Positions 18,926-31,823 of a stretch of 64,000 nucleotides of DNA are shown here, one piece after another. The number at the start of each line of letters is the position of its first letter. The first letter of the stretch is position 1. The notes below the pieces were generated by a model, which saw only the letters and a program-made list of their open reading frames with translations, did no database searches and was not told the origin of the DNA. Both the position numbers and the translations under genes were made by a program. The DNA comes from an uncultured Rhodospirillales bacterium (GTDB lineage: Bacteria; Pseudomonadota; Alphaproteobacteria; Acetobacterales; Acetobacteraceae). The stretch is taken from contig CAILMF010000081.1 in the NCBI GenBank assembly GCA_903835235.1, forward strand, positions 62,001 through 126,000, in the 5' to 3' direction.

Positions 18926-20101
18926 ATGACCGAAGCCACGCCCAGCGCCGCGGAATTCGATGCCTATCTTGACAGTATACGCCGCTTGGTGGCGGAGAAG
19001 CTGATCCCGGCGGAACCGCGGCTGGATGGCCAGGAGACGCTGCCCGAGGACCTGACGCAGTTGCTGCGCGACATCGGGTTGTTCGGCATCTCCATCCCCA
19101 CCCGCTATGGCGGCCTGGGGCTGAGCATGGAACAGCAAGTGCGGGTGATGTTCGAGGTGACGCGCGCCAGCGGCGTCTATCGCGCCCGTTTCTCCACCAC
19201 CATTGGCCTGGGCAGCCAGCCGATCCTGTACAACGGCACCGAGGCGCAGCGGCAGGAATGGCTGCCGCGCATGGCCAGCGGCGAAGTCACCGCCGCCTTC
19301 TGCCTGACCGAGCCGGAAGCCGGCAGCGACGCCGGGAGTCTCCGCACCAAGGCCGAGCGCGACGGCGACCACTTCGTGCTGAACGGCACCAAGCGCTACA
19401 TCACCAATGCGCGGCAGGCCCAGGTTTTTGTTTGTATGGCCCGCACCGATGCAGCGTCGAAGGATGCCGCCGGCATTTCTGCGTTTATCATCCCCGCCGG
19501 CACGCCCGGGCTGTCCTGCGGGCCGGCCGACAAGAAGATGGGCCAGGACGGCAGCGCGACATCGGAGGTTTACTTCGACAACGTCCGCATCCCCGCTGCC
19601 AACCTGGTCGGCGGGCGCGAGGGCGGCGGCTTCAAGACGGCGATGCGCGGCATCAACCACGCCCGCCTCCACGTGGCCGTCACCTGCGTCGGCCAGGCGC
19701 AGCGCCTGGTGGAGGAGGCGCTGAGCTACACCATGCAGCGCCGCCAGTTCGGCCAACCCCTCGCGGAGTTCCAGCTGGTGCAGGCCATGCTGGCCGACAG
19801 CCGGGCCGAGACCCTGGCCGGGCGCAGCATGATCCTGGAAGTCGCCCGCGCCTTCGATGCCGCCGGCGAGGCGCAGGGGCCGATCATCGCCGACATCGCC
19901 TGCTGCAAGCTGTTCTGTTCCGAGATGGTCGGCCGCGTGGCGGACCGCGCGGTGCAGATGCATGGCGGCATGGGCTACATGCGCGGCGTGGCGGTGGAGC
20001 AGCTGTTCCGCGACGTTCGCCTGCTGCGCATCTTCGAAGGTGCCAGCCAGGTGCAGCAGGTGCTGATCGCGCGCGACATGGTGCGCCATGCAAAGGCGTA
20101 G
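18926..20101 (+). CDS. Acyl-CoA dehydrogenase
   Basis: A 391-residue FAD flavoenzyme. AFCLTEPEAGSDAG and the substrate region KRYITNA are present, MQRRQFGQPLAEFQ is the FAD/tetramer helix, and the catalytic glutamate is in place at IFEGASQVQ. It should oxidise an acyl-CoA to the enoyl-CoA; chain length is not readable. A good Shine-Dalgarno (GGAGG) precedes the ATG. It overlaps the Bug receptor gene by 14 bases, and a nitronate monooxygenase follows, so the three probably serve one catabolic route. Confidence 0.93.
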   Translation: MTEATPSAAEFDAYLDSIRRLVAEKLIPAEPRLDGQETLPEDLTQLLRDIGLFGISIPTRYGGLGLSMEQQVRVMFEVTRASGVYRARFSTTIGLGSQPILYNGTEAQRQEWLPRMASGEVTAAFCLTEPEAGSDAGSLRTKAERDGDHFVLNGTKRYITNARQAQVFVCMARTDAASKDAAGISAFIIPAGTPGLSCGPADKKMGQDGSATSEVYFDNVRIPAANLVGGREGGGFKTAMRGINHARLHVAVTCVGQAQRLVEEALSYTMQRRQFGQPLAEFQLVQAMLADSRAETLAGRSMILEVARAFDAAGEAQGPIIADIACCKLFCSEMVGRVADRAVQMHGGMGYMRGVAVEQLFRDVRLLRIFEGASQVQQVLIARDMVRHAKA

Positions 20102-21041
20102 CCTGCTGGCGGCGGCCCTGGCCGCACCCGCCGTTGCCCGCGCGGCGGAGTGGCCGAACGGCGCCATCCGCATCATCTCCTGCTACACACCAGGCGGGGC
20201 GAATGACCTGCTGGGCCGCTTCGCCGCCGATGTGCTGGGCCGGGCGCTGGGCGTGCCCTGCGTGGTGGAGAACCGCCCCGGCGCCGGCGGCAATCTGGGC
20301 ATGGAAACGGTCGCCCGCGCCGCGCCGGATGGCCAGACCCTGGTGGTGGCTGCCGGTGCCGCGGCGATCAACCAGACGCTTTACAAGAACCTCAGCTTCG
20401 ACCTGCGACGGGACTTCGCGCCGGTGACGCTGCTGGGCGCGGTGCCGAATGTGCTGGGCGTGCATCCCGGCCTGCCCCCGCGAAGCACCGCCGAGTTCAT
20501 CGCCTGGGCCAAGGCGCAGGGCAATGGCGTCGCCTATGCCTCGGCCGGCATCGGCACGGTGCCGCACCTGGCCATGGCGCTGCTGTTGAACGCCATCGGC
20601 GCGCAGGGCGTGCATGTGCCGTTCCGTGGCAGCGCCCCGGCGGTGACGGAGGTGATGTCCGGCCGCATTCCCGCGCTGTTCGAAAACCTGCCGCCGATGG
20701 CGACGCAGCTGCGCGGCGGCAATCTGCGCGGCCTGGCCATTTCCACCGCGCAGCGCCACCCGGATTGGCCGGAGCTGCCGACCCTGGCCGAGACCATCCC
20801 GGGCTTCGAGATCCTCGCCTGGCAGGGGCTGATGGCGCCGGCCGGCACGCCGCCCGCCATCGTCGCGCGCATCGCCACCGAGATTGGCGCCGCGGTGCGC
20901 AGCGAGGCCGGGCAGGCGGCGCTTGGGCGTATCGGCGCGCTGCCGCGACCGATGACGCCGGCTGAGTTCAGCGGCTTCGTCGCTACCGAGATCGACAAAT
21001 GGGCCGCCGCCGTCAGGCTTTCCGGCGCAACAGTGGAATAG
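20088..21041 (+). CDS. Bug/TctC-family tripartite tricarboxylate receptor
   Basis: A 317-residue periplasmic binding protein. The N-terminal signal (MQRRSLLAAALAAPAVARA) has a twin-arginine-like start. Bug-family motifs VVENRPGAGGNLG and VPFRGSAPAVTEVM are clear. These receptors bind carboxylates and usually deliver them to TctAB membrane proteins, but no TctA or TctB gene is nearby. The start lies inside the acyl-CoA dehydrogenase gene, indicating coupled translation. Confidence 0.92.
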   Translation: MQRRSLLAAALAAPAVARAAEWPNGAIRIISCYTPGGANDLLGRFAADVLGRALGVPCVVENRPGAGGNLGMETVARAAPDGQTLVVAAGAAAINQTLYKNLSFDLRRDFAPVTLLGAVPNVLGVHPGLPPRSTAEFIAWAKAQGNGVAYASAGIGTVPHLAMALLLNAIGAQGVHVPFRGSAPAVTEVMSGRIPALFENLPPMATQLRGGNLRGLAISTAQRHPDWPELPTLAETIPGFEILAWQGLMAPAGTPPAIVARIATEIGAAVRSEAGQAALGRIGALPRPMTPAEFSGFVATEIDKWAAAVRLSGATVE

Positions 21042-21044
21042 AAT

Positions 21045-22034
21045 ATGACCGACAGCATCAACACCCGCGTCACCGCGGCGCTTGGCATTCGCTACCCCAT
21101 CGTGCAGGGCGGCCTGGCCCGCGTCGCCACGGCGGAGCTCGCCGCCGCCGTCTCCAATGCCGGTGGCCTCGGGCAGATCGCCACGGCCGGCATCGGCGCC
21201 GACCGCCATGGCGGGCTGTGCACCCCGGCCGAGCTGAAGGCGGAGATCGCCCGCTGCCAGGCGCTGACCGACAAGCCGTTCGGCGTGAACTTCCCGATCG
21301 GGCGCTCCCCGATCGAGGCGCTGCTGGATGCGGCGTTGGAGGCCGGGGCGAAGGTGATCGCGCTGACCGCCGGCAACCCGGCGCCGTTCATCCCGCGCTG
21401 CAAGGCCGCCGGCGCCCAGGTGCTGGTGCTGACCGCCGGGCCGGAGCTGGCGAAGAAGGCCGAGGCCGCCGGCGCCGACATGGTGGCCACGGTGGGCTAT
21501 GAGGGCGGCGGCCATTTGGGCCGTGGCGACGAGACCACCATGGTGATGGTGCCGCGCACCGTGGCGGCGGTGAAGATCCCGGTGCTGGCCAGCGGTGGCA
21601 TCGCCAGCGGCGCCGGGCTGCTGGCCGCGCTGGCGCTGGGGGCGGAGGGCGTGGAGATGGGCACCCGCTTCGTCGCCAGCACGGAAGCCCGCGCCCACGC
21701 CAACTACAAGAACGCACTGGCCGGCGCGAAGCCGGAGGACACCCGGATCATCAAGCGAAGCTTGGGCATGCCCGGCCGCACGCTGGACAGCGGCCATGTC
21801 CGCGCCATCCTCGCCGCCGAGGCAGCAGGTGCCGCGAAGGAGGAGATCGTGCCGATGATCCTGGGCACGATGAACGCGCTGGGGACGGACGAGGGCGAGT
21901 TGGACCGCGCCTTCGTCTGGGCCGGGCAGTGCGTCGGGTTGATCGAGCAGGTGGAGCCGGCCGGCGCGATCATCGCCCGCATGGTGGCGGAAGCGCGGGA
22001 GCGGCTGGCGGTGCTGCGGGGCGCCTTCGGGTAA
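21045..22034 (+). CDS. Nitronate monooxygenase / 2-nitropropane dioxygenase-like
   Basis: A 329-residue FMN TIM-barrel protein. PIVQGGLARVATAELAAAVS at the N terminus, the catalytic-type histidine in EGGGHLGRGD and the FMN phosphate loop VLASGGIASG are present. The family oxidises alkyl nitronates, and some members act as enoyl reductases, so the name is a family name only. It starts 3 bases after the Bug gene. Confidence 0.9.
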   Translation: MTDSINTRVTAALGIRYPIVQGGLARVATAELAAAVSNAGGLGQIATAGIGADRHGGLCTPAELKAEIARCQALTDKPFGVNFPIGRSPIEALLDAALEAGAKVIALTAGNPAPFIPRCKAAGAQVLVLTAGPELAKKAEAAGADMVATVGYEGGGHLGRGDETTMVMVPRTVAAVKIPVLASGGIASGAGLLAALALGAEGVEMGTRFVASTEARAHANYKNALAGAKPEDTRIIKRSLGMPGRTLDSGHVRAILAAEAAGAAKEEIVPMILGTMNALGTDEGELDRAFVWAGQCVGLIEQVEPAGAIIARMVAEARERLAVLRGAFG

Positions 22035-22069
22035 GGGGCCGGCGCGGGGTTGCCCCCGCGCCGCGCGCT

Positions 22070-23299
22070 TCAGCTGCGGTAGCTGCCGTTGATGTCGATG
22101 TAGCCATGCGTCAGGTCGCAGGTCCAGGCGGTGGCCTTGCCGCGGCCCAGGCCGATATCGACCGTGATCTCCACCTCGCGGCCCTTCATATGGGCCACCA
22201 CGGGGGTTTCGTCGTAGCCCGGCACCACGCCGCCTTCCTGCGCCATCCAGGTGCCGCCGACGGCGACGCTGAGCTTGTCGCGGTCGGCCGGCTCGCCCGC
22301 CTTGCCCACGGCCATGACGATGCGGCCCCAATTCGCGTCCTCGCCGGCGATGGCGGTCTTCACCAGGGGCGAGTTGGCGATGCTCATGGCGATGCGGTGC
22401 GCGGACTTGGCGCTGACCGCGCCGGTGACGTTGATGGTGACAAGCTTCTGCGCGCCCTCGCCGTCGCGCGCCACTTGCAGCGCCAGGTCGTGCAGCACTT
22501 CATGCAGCGCGCGCGAAAAATCCTTCAGCACCGCGCCGCCTTCGGCCGGCACGCGCGGGTGCTTCACCTGGCCGGTGGCGAAGACCATGACGCTGTCGCT
22601 GGTGCTGGTGTCGCTGTCCACCGTCACGCAGTTGAAGGTCTTGTCGCAGCCCTTGGCCAGCAGCTTCTGCAACGCCGCCGCCGGCACCTTGGCGTCGGTG
22701 GCGATGAAGCTGAGCATCGTCGCCATGTCCGGCGCGATCATGCCGCTGCCCTTGGCGATGCCGGCGATGGTGACGGTGGCGTCGCCGATCCTGGCCGTGC
22801 GGACGCTGCCCTTGGGGAAGGTATCCGTCGTCATGATGCCGCGCGCGGCTTCCGCCCAGCGGTCCGGCGTCAGCGCGGCGAACAGCGCCGGCAGCGCGGC
22901 GGTCAGGCGCTCATGCGGCAGGGTCTCACCGATGACGCCGGTGGAGGCCAGGAACACTTCGATGGGCTTGCAGCCGACCAGCTTGGCGGCGGCTTCGGCA
23001 GTGGCCTTGGTGGTCTCGCGCCCCGCCTTGCCGGTGAAGACGTTGGCGTTGCCGGCATTGACCACCAGGGCGCGCGCCTTGCCCGACTTCATGGCGGCGC
23101 GGCACCAGTCCACCGGGGCGCCCGGGCACTTGTTGCGGGTGAACACCCCGGCCACCGTGGTGCCGGCCGGGAACTCGAACATCGTCAGGTCAGCCCGGCC
23201 CTTGTATCGGATGCCCGCCTCGATGACGCCGAGGCGCACGCCGGCGATGGCCGGCATCTCGGGCAGCGGGACGGCGAGCGGGGAGACGGGCAGGGCCAT
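22070..23299 (-). CDS. argJ: Bifunctional glutamate N-acetyltransferase / ornithine acetyltransferase
   Basis: A 409-residue ArgJ, which recycles the acetyl group in arginine synthesis. The self-cleavage site is before T194 in KGSGMIAPDMATML, giving the alpha and beta chains. NAGNANVFTG and TVDSDTSTSDSV are conserved, and the C-terminal tail ends in HGYIDINGSYRS as in the family. It is transcribed toward the NMO gene, 34 bases downstream of the PpiC gene. Confidence 0.96.
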   Translation of the reverse strand: MALPVSPLAVPLPEMPAIAGVRLGVIEAGIRYKGRADLTMFEFPAGTTVAGVFTRNKCPGAPVDWCRAAMKSGKARALVVNAGNANVFTGKAGRETTKATAEAAAKLVGCKPIEVFLASTGVIGETLPHERLTAALPALFAALTPDRWAEAARGIMTTDTFPKGSVRTARIGDATVTIAGIAKGSGMIAPDMATMLSFIATDAKVPAAALQKLLAKGCDKTFNCVTVDSDTSTSDSVMVFATGQVKHPRVPAEGGAVLKDFSRALHEVLHDLALQVARDGEGAQKLVTINVTGAVSAKSAHRIAMSIANSPLVKTAIAGEDANWGRIVMAVGKAGEPADRDKLSVAVGGTWMAQEGGVVPGYDETPVVAHMKGREVEITVDIGLGRGKATAWTCDLTHGYIDINGSYRS

Positions 23300-23333
23300 T
23301 TCTTCTTCTCTCTCTGGGTCTTGGGGCGAAGGA

Positions 23334-24332
23334 TCAGCGCCGCCGTGGCTGGGTCGGCGTGGATTGCGCGGGCGGCGGCGGGGCGGCCTGGTTCAGCAGG
23401 GAATTGGCCGGCGGCACCGGCGGCTGGTCCAGCCGTTCCACCCGGGCGGCGGCGCGGATGCGTTGCACCACGCCGGTGACCTCCTCCTGCAGCATCGCCT
23501 CGCGGATCTGCTGCTTCACCTCGTCGAACGGCCGGGCGCTGGCGCGGCGGCGCTCCTCAACCTTGATGATGTGCCAGCCGAACGGGCTCTGCACCGGCGC
23601 CGGGGCAAGCTGGCCGGGTTGCAGCGCAAAGGCGGCATTGGCGAATTCGGGCACCATGTCACCCTTCTTGAAGAAGCCGAGGTCGCCGCCGTCGCGTGAG
23701 CCGGGGTCCTGGCTCTTGCTGCGGGCCAGGGTGGCGAAGTCGCCGCCGCGCTGCAATTCGGCCAGGATCTGGCGGGCCTCGGTTTCCGTCGGCACCAGGA
23801 TGTGGCGGGCGCGGACTTCCTCCTCGCCCTGCGGGTTGGCGTTGTCGCGGTCGTAGCGGGCGCGGATGGCGGCATCGGTGACGCGGCCCTGCACCTCGCG
23901 GCTCAGCAGCGCCTGCTGCAACTCCTGCTCCTCGGCGCGGCGCACCCGGCGGGCGATGTCGGGGTCGCGGTCCAGCCCGATGGCGCGGGCGGCATTGATC
24001 AGGGTGCGCTCGGTAATCGCGCGTTCGATCAGCTGGCGCTTGACCTCGGGCGGCAGCATCTGCAGCAGCGCCGGGCCGGGCATGGCGCGCAGCTCCGGCG
24101 GCAGCACTTCCTCCGCGGTGGCCAGCACGTCGGAAAGCTTCAGCGGCTGGCCTTCGATCCGGGCCAGGACCGGGTCTTCCTCGGCGACAGCGGCGGCCGC
24201 CGGGGCAGGGGCCGGGGTGGCCGCCGGGGCCGGGGCGGCCGGGCGCGGGGCCTGGGCCAGGGCATGGCCGCCGACGACCGGCAAGGCGGGGGCAAGCATC
24301 AAGGCGGCCAGGACAGCAAGGCGGCAGCGCAT
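23334..24332 (-). CDS. Parvulin-type peptidyl-prolyl isomerase, secreted
   Basis: A 332-residue periplasmic PpiC/SurA-like chaperone. A signal peptide (residues about 1-26) is followed by a Pro/Ala-rich linker, a SurA-like N-terminal region and one parvulin domain (VRARHILVPTETEA, GGDLGFFKKGDMVPEF, SPFGWHIIKVEE). It isomerises prolines in exported proteins. The start at 24332 places the hydrophobic signal directly at the N terminus. It is divergent from secA, and the argJ-ppiC-secA order recurs in related bacteria. Confidence 0.92.
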   Translation of the reverse strand: MRCRLAVLAALMLAPALPVVGGHALAQAPRPAAPAPAATPAPAPAAAAVAEEDPVLARIEGQPLKLSDVLATAEEVLPPELRAMPGPALLQMLPPEVKRQLIERAITERTLINAARAIGLDRDPDIARRVRRAEEQELQQALLSREVQGRVTDAAIRARYDRDNANPQGEEEVRARHILVPTETEARQILAELQRGGDFATLARSKSQDPGSRDGGDLGFFKKGDMVPEFANAAFALQPGQLAPAPVQSPFGWHIIKVEERRRASARPFDEVKQQIREAMLQEEVTGVVQRIRAAARVERLDQPPVPPANSLLNQAAPPPPAQSTPTQPRRR

Positions 24333-24557
24333 TCGGTGGCTCCGGGAAACGGGTGCGGACAATGGCGGAACCGCCCCGGGCCGGCAAGGCGGGCCGGGCA
24401 GGTATCCGGCCTGTCATATGGCCTACGTTGACCTGGGGCCGGCCCGCTCCTATCTCTCGGGCCGCCTGGGTCCGCCAGTTGTCCGCCCGTTGGAGGCCCG
24501 ATGGGGGCTGCCGGCCGCGGCCAGTTGCCGGACCCGCCCCGGAGTCTCAAGCCCCGC

Positions 24558-27290
<2,733 letters not shown>

Positions 27291-27340
27291 GGACGGCGGG
27301 GCAGAGCGCGCTGCCTCCACTTGGACACAGCGTGCTCTGA

Positions 27341-27402
27341 ACTCATTGAATCCAGCGCAAGAAATGCGTTCAGATGATTCCATCTGAACGCATATTGCCC
27401 TA
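27341..27402. repeat. Dispersed repeat family B, copy 1, with perfect palindrome
   Basis: Lies between the convergent secA and glycosyltransferase genes. It contains a perfect 10-base stem, CGTTCAGATG at 27367 and CATCTGAACG ending at 27390, with a 4-base loop, so it could also stop transcription from both sides. The stretch GATGATTCCATC is followed by GATATTGC-like sequence, which is shared with the copy at 33011 and, inverted, with the copy at 51934. Confidence 0.8.
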
Positions 27403-29601
27403 CCCCTCGCTCTCCAGCAGCAGGGCTTCCATCAGCTCCAGCCGCGCCGGCAGGTTGTCGGCGGCGGCATGCGCCAGGCATTGCAGCAGCAGCCGCCCCG
27501 GCTTGGCCCGCATGCGCGTCCCCATCGGCGCTTCCAGCGACAGCGCCAGCTCCACCAGCCCATCGGCATCCGCCGCGGCATGCAGGCGCAGGCTCAGCGC
27601 GCGGCCCGGGCCCACCAGGCCGGGGCGTGGCCTGCCCAGCACCACCTCGCGCGGCTCGCCCAGCCTTGGCGCCAGGCGCAGCAGCGTGCCGGGCGCGGCA
27701 TCCTCCACCCGCAGGCGCAGGAACAGCAGCAGCGGCGCGCCTTCAGCGGCATCCGTGATGAAGCGCAGCAGCGCCGGCGCTGCCTTGGGGTCCGAGCGCA
27801 CGCCGCGTGCTTCCGGCGGCAGCCAGCCGCTGGCCAGCAGCAGGCGCAGCGGCAGCGCGGCCGTGGCTGCCGGCACGTCGTGGTCCACCAGGGCTGCGGG
27901 GCGGAACAGCGCGCCCTGCGGCAGCCGGGCCAGCTGGGCCGGGCGTGGCGGTGCGGCCTGCAACCGGCGGGCGGTGGCGAAGAAGCGGTCCCCCACCTCG
28001 GCCCAGCCGCGCGGCTGGAAATGGTCGCGGATCTCTGCCTCGCGCGCTGCCAGTGCCGCCGGGTCCTCCAGGTAGCGCCGCACCGCGGCAATGCCGGAAT
28101 GCAGGTTCAGCGGGTCGATGTAGTCCACCAGCTCGCCGCCCACTTCCGGCAGGCTGCTGGTGTTGCTGGCGATGCAGACCTTGCCATTGGTCAGGCTCTC
28201 GCCCACCGGCAGGCCCCAGCCTTCGACGAAGCTGGGGAAGATGGTGAAGCGGCAGTGCTGGTACAGCAGGGCCAGCTCGGCATCGGAAAGGTCATGCAGC
28301 ACGCGGATGCGGCCGCCGAGGAAGCCTGTGGCCCGCAGCTGGGCGTAGAGGTCCGCCACGCGCCAGCCGAAGCGGCCGACCAGCACCAGCTCCGGCACCG
28401 CGACGCCCTGTTCCAGCAGGTGGCGCCACAGCTGGAACAGGTAGGCGTGGTTCTTGCGCGCCTCGATCGTGCAGACGCAGAGCACATAGTCCCGCCCCTG
28501 CAGGGCCGCGACCGCGGTGGGCCAGCGGGCCGGGACCGGTGCCGCCAGCTGGCCGGGCAGGCGGAAGTCATGCGCCAGCGGCACCGCTTCCACGGGAATG
28601 GCGGGCAGGCCCTGGGCGGCCAGCCAGCGGCGGACCTCGCCGGCGCTGTATTCGGAAATGGCCAGCAGGAAGTCGAAGAAGGCGAGGCCTTCCGCCAGGG
28701 CGCGGGTGAACGCCACCACCAGGTTGGTGTCGCAGTATTCCGGGTGGGTCGCGGGTATCAGGTCGTAGATGTAGCAGCCGATGCTGGCGCCGGCCGCCTT
28801 GGCCGCGGCATAGGCCGGGGCGACGCTGCCGCCCACCCAGAAGGCGCCGAGCACGAGCAGGCATTGGCCTGGTTGCGGCAGGGCACGCCCGGCGCCGCGC
28901 TTCGCCGCCTCCAGCAGCCGGTCCAGCGTCGGGCGCTCCACCTGGTGGCCCGAGACATGCTGCACCAGCGCGGCGACGCGGGATTCCTCCAGCAGCAGCA
29001 GGCCGGGCTCCTCGCCCTGGCGGATGACGAAGGCGTAGCGCGCGCGTTCCGCCGGCGGCAGCGCCAGCACATGCGCCACCAGCCCCAGCTGCACGCGCTG
29101 GATGCCGGAGACGGTGCGATGGTCGTGCAGGTAGACGAAGAGGTCGGTGACCTCCAGGTAGATGCAGTCGGCCGGCTTGCGGGCGTTCCACTCGGCCAGC
29201 AGCAGCGCGGCCATGTCGGCGTCGTCCAGCGCCACCATCTCGTCATGCGCGGCGCGCAGCGGGGCCAGGCGCAGCGCTGCCGCATAGGCCGCCAGGGCCT
29301 GGGTGCGGCGCCCCGCCAGCTTGTGCAGGTGGCCCAGTTGCAGCTGCGTGTCGGCCTCGGTGGGTGCCAGCGTCGAGGCCTGGACATAGGCGGCCTCGGC
29401 CTCGGCCAGCTTGCCCTGTTCCTTCAGCGCATGGCCCAGCTGCACCCACAGCGCCGCATCGGCCGGCTCCAGCGCCAGGTAGGCGCGGTAGCCCTGTTCG
29501 GCGCCCGCCCAGTCGCGGCTGTCGCGCGCGGCGTCGCCGGCATCGCGGCAGCGGGTCGCCTCGGCGGCTTCGGCCTGGGCCGCGGGGACGGTATCGGGCA
29601 T
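27400..29601 (-). CDS. TPR-containing glycosyltransferase (GT4-like)
   Basis: A 733-residue protein. Residues about 20-125 are two to three TPR units, a central stretch follows, and about 290-560 is a GT-B, family 4-like glycosyltransferase with LVLVGRFGW and the donor-site motif FPSFVEGWGLPVGESL. The final 150 residues match nothing I recognise. It may decorate a polysaccharide or a surface protein; no sugar-biosynthesis genes are adjacent. The ATG at 29601 was chosen over the open frame to 29766. It stands alone on its strand. Confidence 0.85.
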   Translation of the reverse strand: MPDTVPAAQAEAAEATRCRDAGDAARDSRDWAGAEQGYRAYLALEPADAALWVQLGHALKEQGKLAEAEAAYVQASTLAPTEADTQLQLGHLHKLAGRRTQALAAYAAALRLAPLRAAHDEMVALDDADMAALLLAEWNARKPADCIYLEVTDLFVYLHDHRTVSGIQRVQLGLVAHVLALPPAERARYAFVIRQGEEPGLLLLEESRVAALVQHVSGHQVERPTLDRLLEAAKRGAGRALPQPGQCLLVLGAFWVGGSVAPAYAAAKAAGASIGCYIYDLIPATHPEYCDTNLVVAFTRALAEGLAFFDFLLAISEYSAGEVRRWLAAQGLPAIPVEAVPLAHDFRLPGQLAAPVPARWPTAVAALQGRDYVLCVCTIEARKNHAYLFQLWRHLLEQGVAVPELVLVGRFGWRVADLYAQLRATGFLGGRIRVLHDLSDAELALLYQHCRFTIFPSFVEGWGLPVGESLTNGKVCIASNTSSLPEVGGELVDYIDPLNLHSGIAAVRRYLEDPAALAAREAEIRDHFQPRGWAEVGDRFFATARRLQAAPPRPAQLARLPQGALFRPAALVDHDVPAATAALPLRLLLASGWLPPEARGVRSDPKAAPALLRFITDAAEGAPLLLFLRLRVEDAAPGTLLRLAPRLGEPREVVLGRPRPGLVGPGRALSLRLHAAADADGLVELALSLEAPMGTRMRAKPGRLLLQCLAHAAADNLPARLELMEALLLESEG

Positions 29602-29827
29602 GGGCAATCGGTGATCCTGCTGCGGGCCGCCAACATACCGGCTGGCGAGGACGCTGTCTGCCGCCAGGCGAAGCGCCCTTGCTGGCACCGAGGATGCATC
29701 CGCGCCGCGGTGGCGCTCAGCGGCAGGCCGCGTATCGCCCCTCATTGTACTCGTTCCGGGGCACATCGAATCTTAACCCGGGCGCTGTTTCCTTGCGGGC
29801 AGACCGACCGAGCAAGGGGCAACATTC

Positions 29828-30211
29828 ATGCAGCGGAGTGTTATCGACGGGATAGGCCGTTCTGCGGCGCTGGTACTGCTGGCATCCCCGCCGCCGATGT
29901 GGACCGGACGGGCGGCGGCAGTCCCGAGTTTCGGCGCGCAGACCAGCCAGCCCGGTGTCGCCTTCCACATCGGCTCGTTCGGACCATCACCAGCGGCGAA
30001 GGGTCGGGTATGCAAGCTGGGAGGCTGCACCGCCGCTGAAAACCCGGACGAAATTGCGGCATCTTCCATCCCCGCCACCTCGTCCTTCACCCGGACCAAT
30101 ACGGGGCAGCCAGGCGGTGCCGGCCATGGCGACCTGGTCGACAAGCAGGGTCGCTTCACCATGCGCTGTTCCGTCCATCCGCGCATGAAGATGACGATCA
30201 ATGTTCAGTAG
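29828..30211 (+). CDS. Small secreted cupredoxin-like protein (tentative)
   Basis: A 127-residue reading frame. Hydrophobic residues near 10-31 look like a signal peptide. The C terminus [19 protein letters not shown] has the copper-site spacing C114-x2-H117-x2-M120, the same as the C-x2-H-x2-M loop of amicyanin. The usual upstream histidine is not obvious (H47 or H100 are possible), and the middle of the protein does not look like a cupredoxin fold, so a frameshift or decay is possible. It overlaps the chemoreceptor start by 11 bases. Confidence 0.5.
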   Translation: MQRSVIDGIGRSAALVLLASPPPMWTGRAAAVPSFGAQTSQPGVAFHIGSFGPSPAAKGRVCKLGGCTAAENPDEIAASSIPATSSFTRTNTGQPGGAGHGDLVDKQGRFTMRCSVHPRMKMTINVQ

Positions 30212-31823
30212 GAAGCTGCGCTGGCGCATGCCCCATGTGCGCATGTCCATCCGACTGCGGCTGGTGATCTCCTGCCTGGTCTTCCTGGTCGTCGTCGGCG
30301 GCCTCGGCTATGCGGCGCGCCAGCGCCAGGCCGCGCTCGGCGAAATGGCCCTCGGCATTTACGACAGCGCGTTCATGTCCCTGGTGCATATCCAGCGCGC
30401 GGAAGCTGCCTTCACCCAACTCCTCATCGCCGTCGAGCGCGCGCCCCCGGCCGAAGTGACGCGGCTGCATACGGAGGTGCTGGACAACCTCTACATCGCC
30501 ATCGAACGCGCCATGAAGGAGCTTACCCGCAATCAGGCCAAGGCGCTGCTGGGGCAACTGCATGGCCGGGAGGCGCTGGCCCTTGTCGCCGGGGCCGATG
30601 CCACTGAACGCGCCTTTGGGCAGCTGGTCCGGCGTTTCGCCGCCGATGGCCTGGCGGCGCGCGATGACATCGAGGCATTCGTCGCCGCCTCGGACCGGTT
30701 TGTCACCGGCACTGTCGGCGCCACGCTGATACTGGTTCTGCTGGTCAACTTCACGCTGATCCGCACCGTGATGCGGCCGATGCGGCGTGCGGCCGACCTG
30801 GCGATCGCGATTGCCGGTGGCAAGCTGGACAACCCCATCGGCTTCCGTCCCGGCGGGGATGAGAGCAAGCTGTTCAAGGCGCTGTCGGAGATGCAGACGG
30901 CGGTGGCGGGCATGATCGGCCGCCTTGAAGCCTCCAATGCCGAGAGTACCGAACAGGCTGCCACCGCCGCGGCCCGGGCGGCGCAACTGGACGCGCTCTC
31001 GTCCGGCTTCGAGATCAAGGTGCGCGCGGCGTTGGATGGGCTGGACACGGCGGCCATCACCATGGGGCAGCGCGCCGGCACCATGGTTGAGAACGTAGGG
31101 GCCACCAAGCGCAGCGCAGCGGCGGTCAGCCGCGCTGCCGACCAAACGGCGGCCAGCGTGCAGCAGATCGCGACCAGCACCGAGGACATGGCCGTCAGCG
31201 CCGGCGCCATCGGCCAGCGCATCAGCGCCGCCGCCGCCGCTGCCACCGCCGCCGCCGCACAGGCGCGGCAGACCGACGCTGTGGTGCGGGGGCTGGTTGA
31301 GGCCGCCGGCAGCATTGGCCAATCCGTGCGCCTGATTACCGAAATAGCCGGGCGCACCAATCTTTTGGCGCTGAATGCCACGATAGAAGCCGCACGCGCC
31401 GGAGACGCCGGGAAAGGCTTCGCCATCGTCGCCAGCGAAGTAAAGAACCTCGCCGCCCAAACCGGGCAGGCCACCGGTGCCATCGCCGAGCAGGTTCAGG
31501 CGATCCAAGGCGCGACCGAACAGGCGGTGACGGCGATCCGCGCCATTGGCATGGCGCTTGAGGACATCGAAGGCTCCGTGAATACGGTGGCCGAAGCGAC
31601 CGAGCAGCAGGTGCAGGTGACGCGGGGGATGGCGCAGGGGCTGCACGGCGCGGCCGGGCATACCGCCGACGTCTCGAGCACCATTGGTTCGGTGGATATG
31701 ATGACCGGGGAAACCGGCGAGGCGGCGCACCAGGTGCTGGCCGCCGCCGATGATGTGGACCGGCAGGCCGCGCTGCTGCGAAGCGAGGTGGACGGCTTCC
31801 TGGCGGGGGTGCGGGCGGCCTGA
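30201..31823 (+). CDS. Methyl-accepting chemotaxis protein
   Basis: A 540-residue chemoreceptor. Two membrane segments (about 19-38 and 174-194) flank a sensor of about 135 residues that is mostly helical, of the four-helix-bundle type. HAMP follows (about 195-250). The signalling hairpin is recognisable at [21 protein letters not shown] and [16 protein letters not shown]. No CheW-tethering pentapeptide is at the C terminus. The start is uncertain: ATGs at 30228 or 30243 would also give a complete protein. The ligand is unknown. Confidence 0.9.
   Translation: MFSRKLRWRMPHVRMSIRLRLVISCLVFLVVVGGLGYAARQRQAALGEMALGIYDSAFMSLVHIQRAEAAFTQLLIAVERAPPAEVTRLHTEVLDNLYIAIERAMKELTRNQAKALLGQLHGREALALVAGADATERAFGQLVRRFAADGLAARDDIEAFVAASDRFVTGTVGATLILVLLVNFTLIRTVMRPMRRAADLAIAIAGGKLDNPIGFRPGGDESKLFKALSEMQTAVAGMIGRLEASNAESTEQAATAAARAAQLDALSSGFEIKVRAALDGLDTAAITMGQRAGTMVENVGATKRSAAAVSRAADQTAASVQQIATSTEDMAVSAGAIGQRISAAAAAATAAAAQARQTDAVVRGLVEAAGSIGQSVRLITEIAGRTNLLALNATIEAARAGDAGKGFAIVASEVKNLAAQTGQATGAIAEQVQAIQGATEQAVTAIRAIGMALEDIEGSVNTVAEATEQQVQVTRGMAQGLHGAAGHTADVSSTIGSVDMMTGETGEAAHQVLAAADDVDRQAALLRSEVDGFLAGVRAA

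Noticed and set aside
29773-30201. Minus-strand frame opposite the cupredoxin-like gene
   Set aside because: The opposite strand has a signal peptide and a copper-site motif at its end; this frame has no features.
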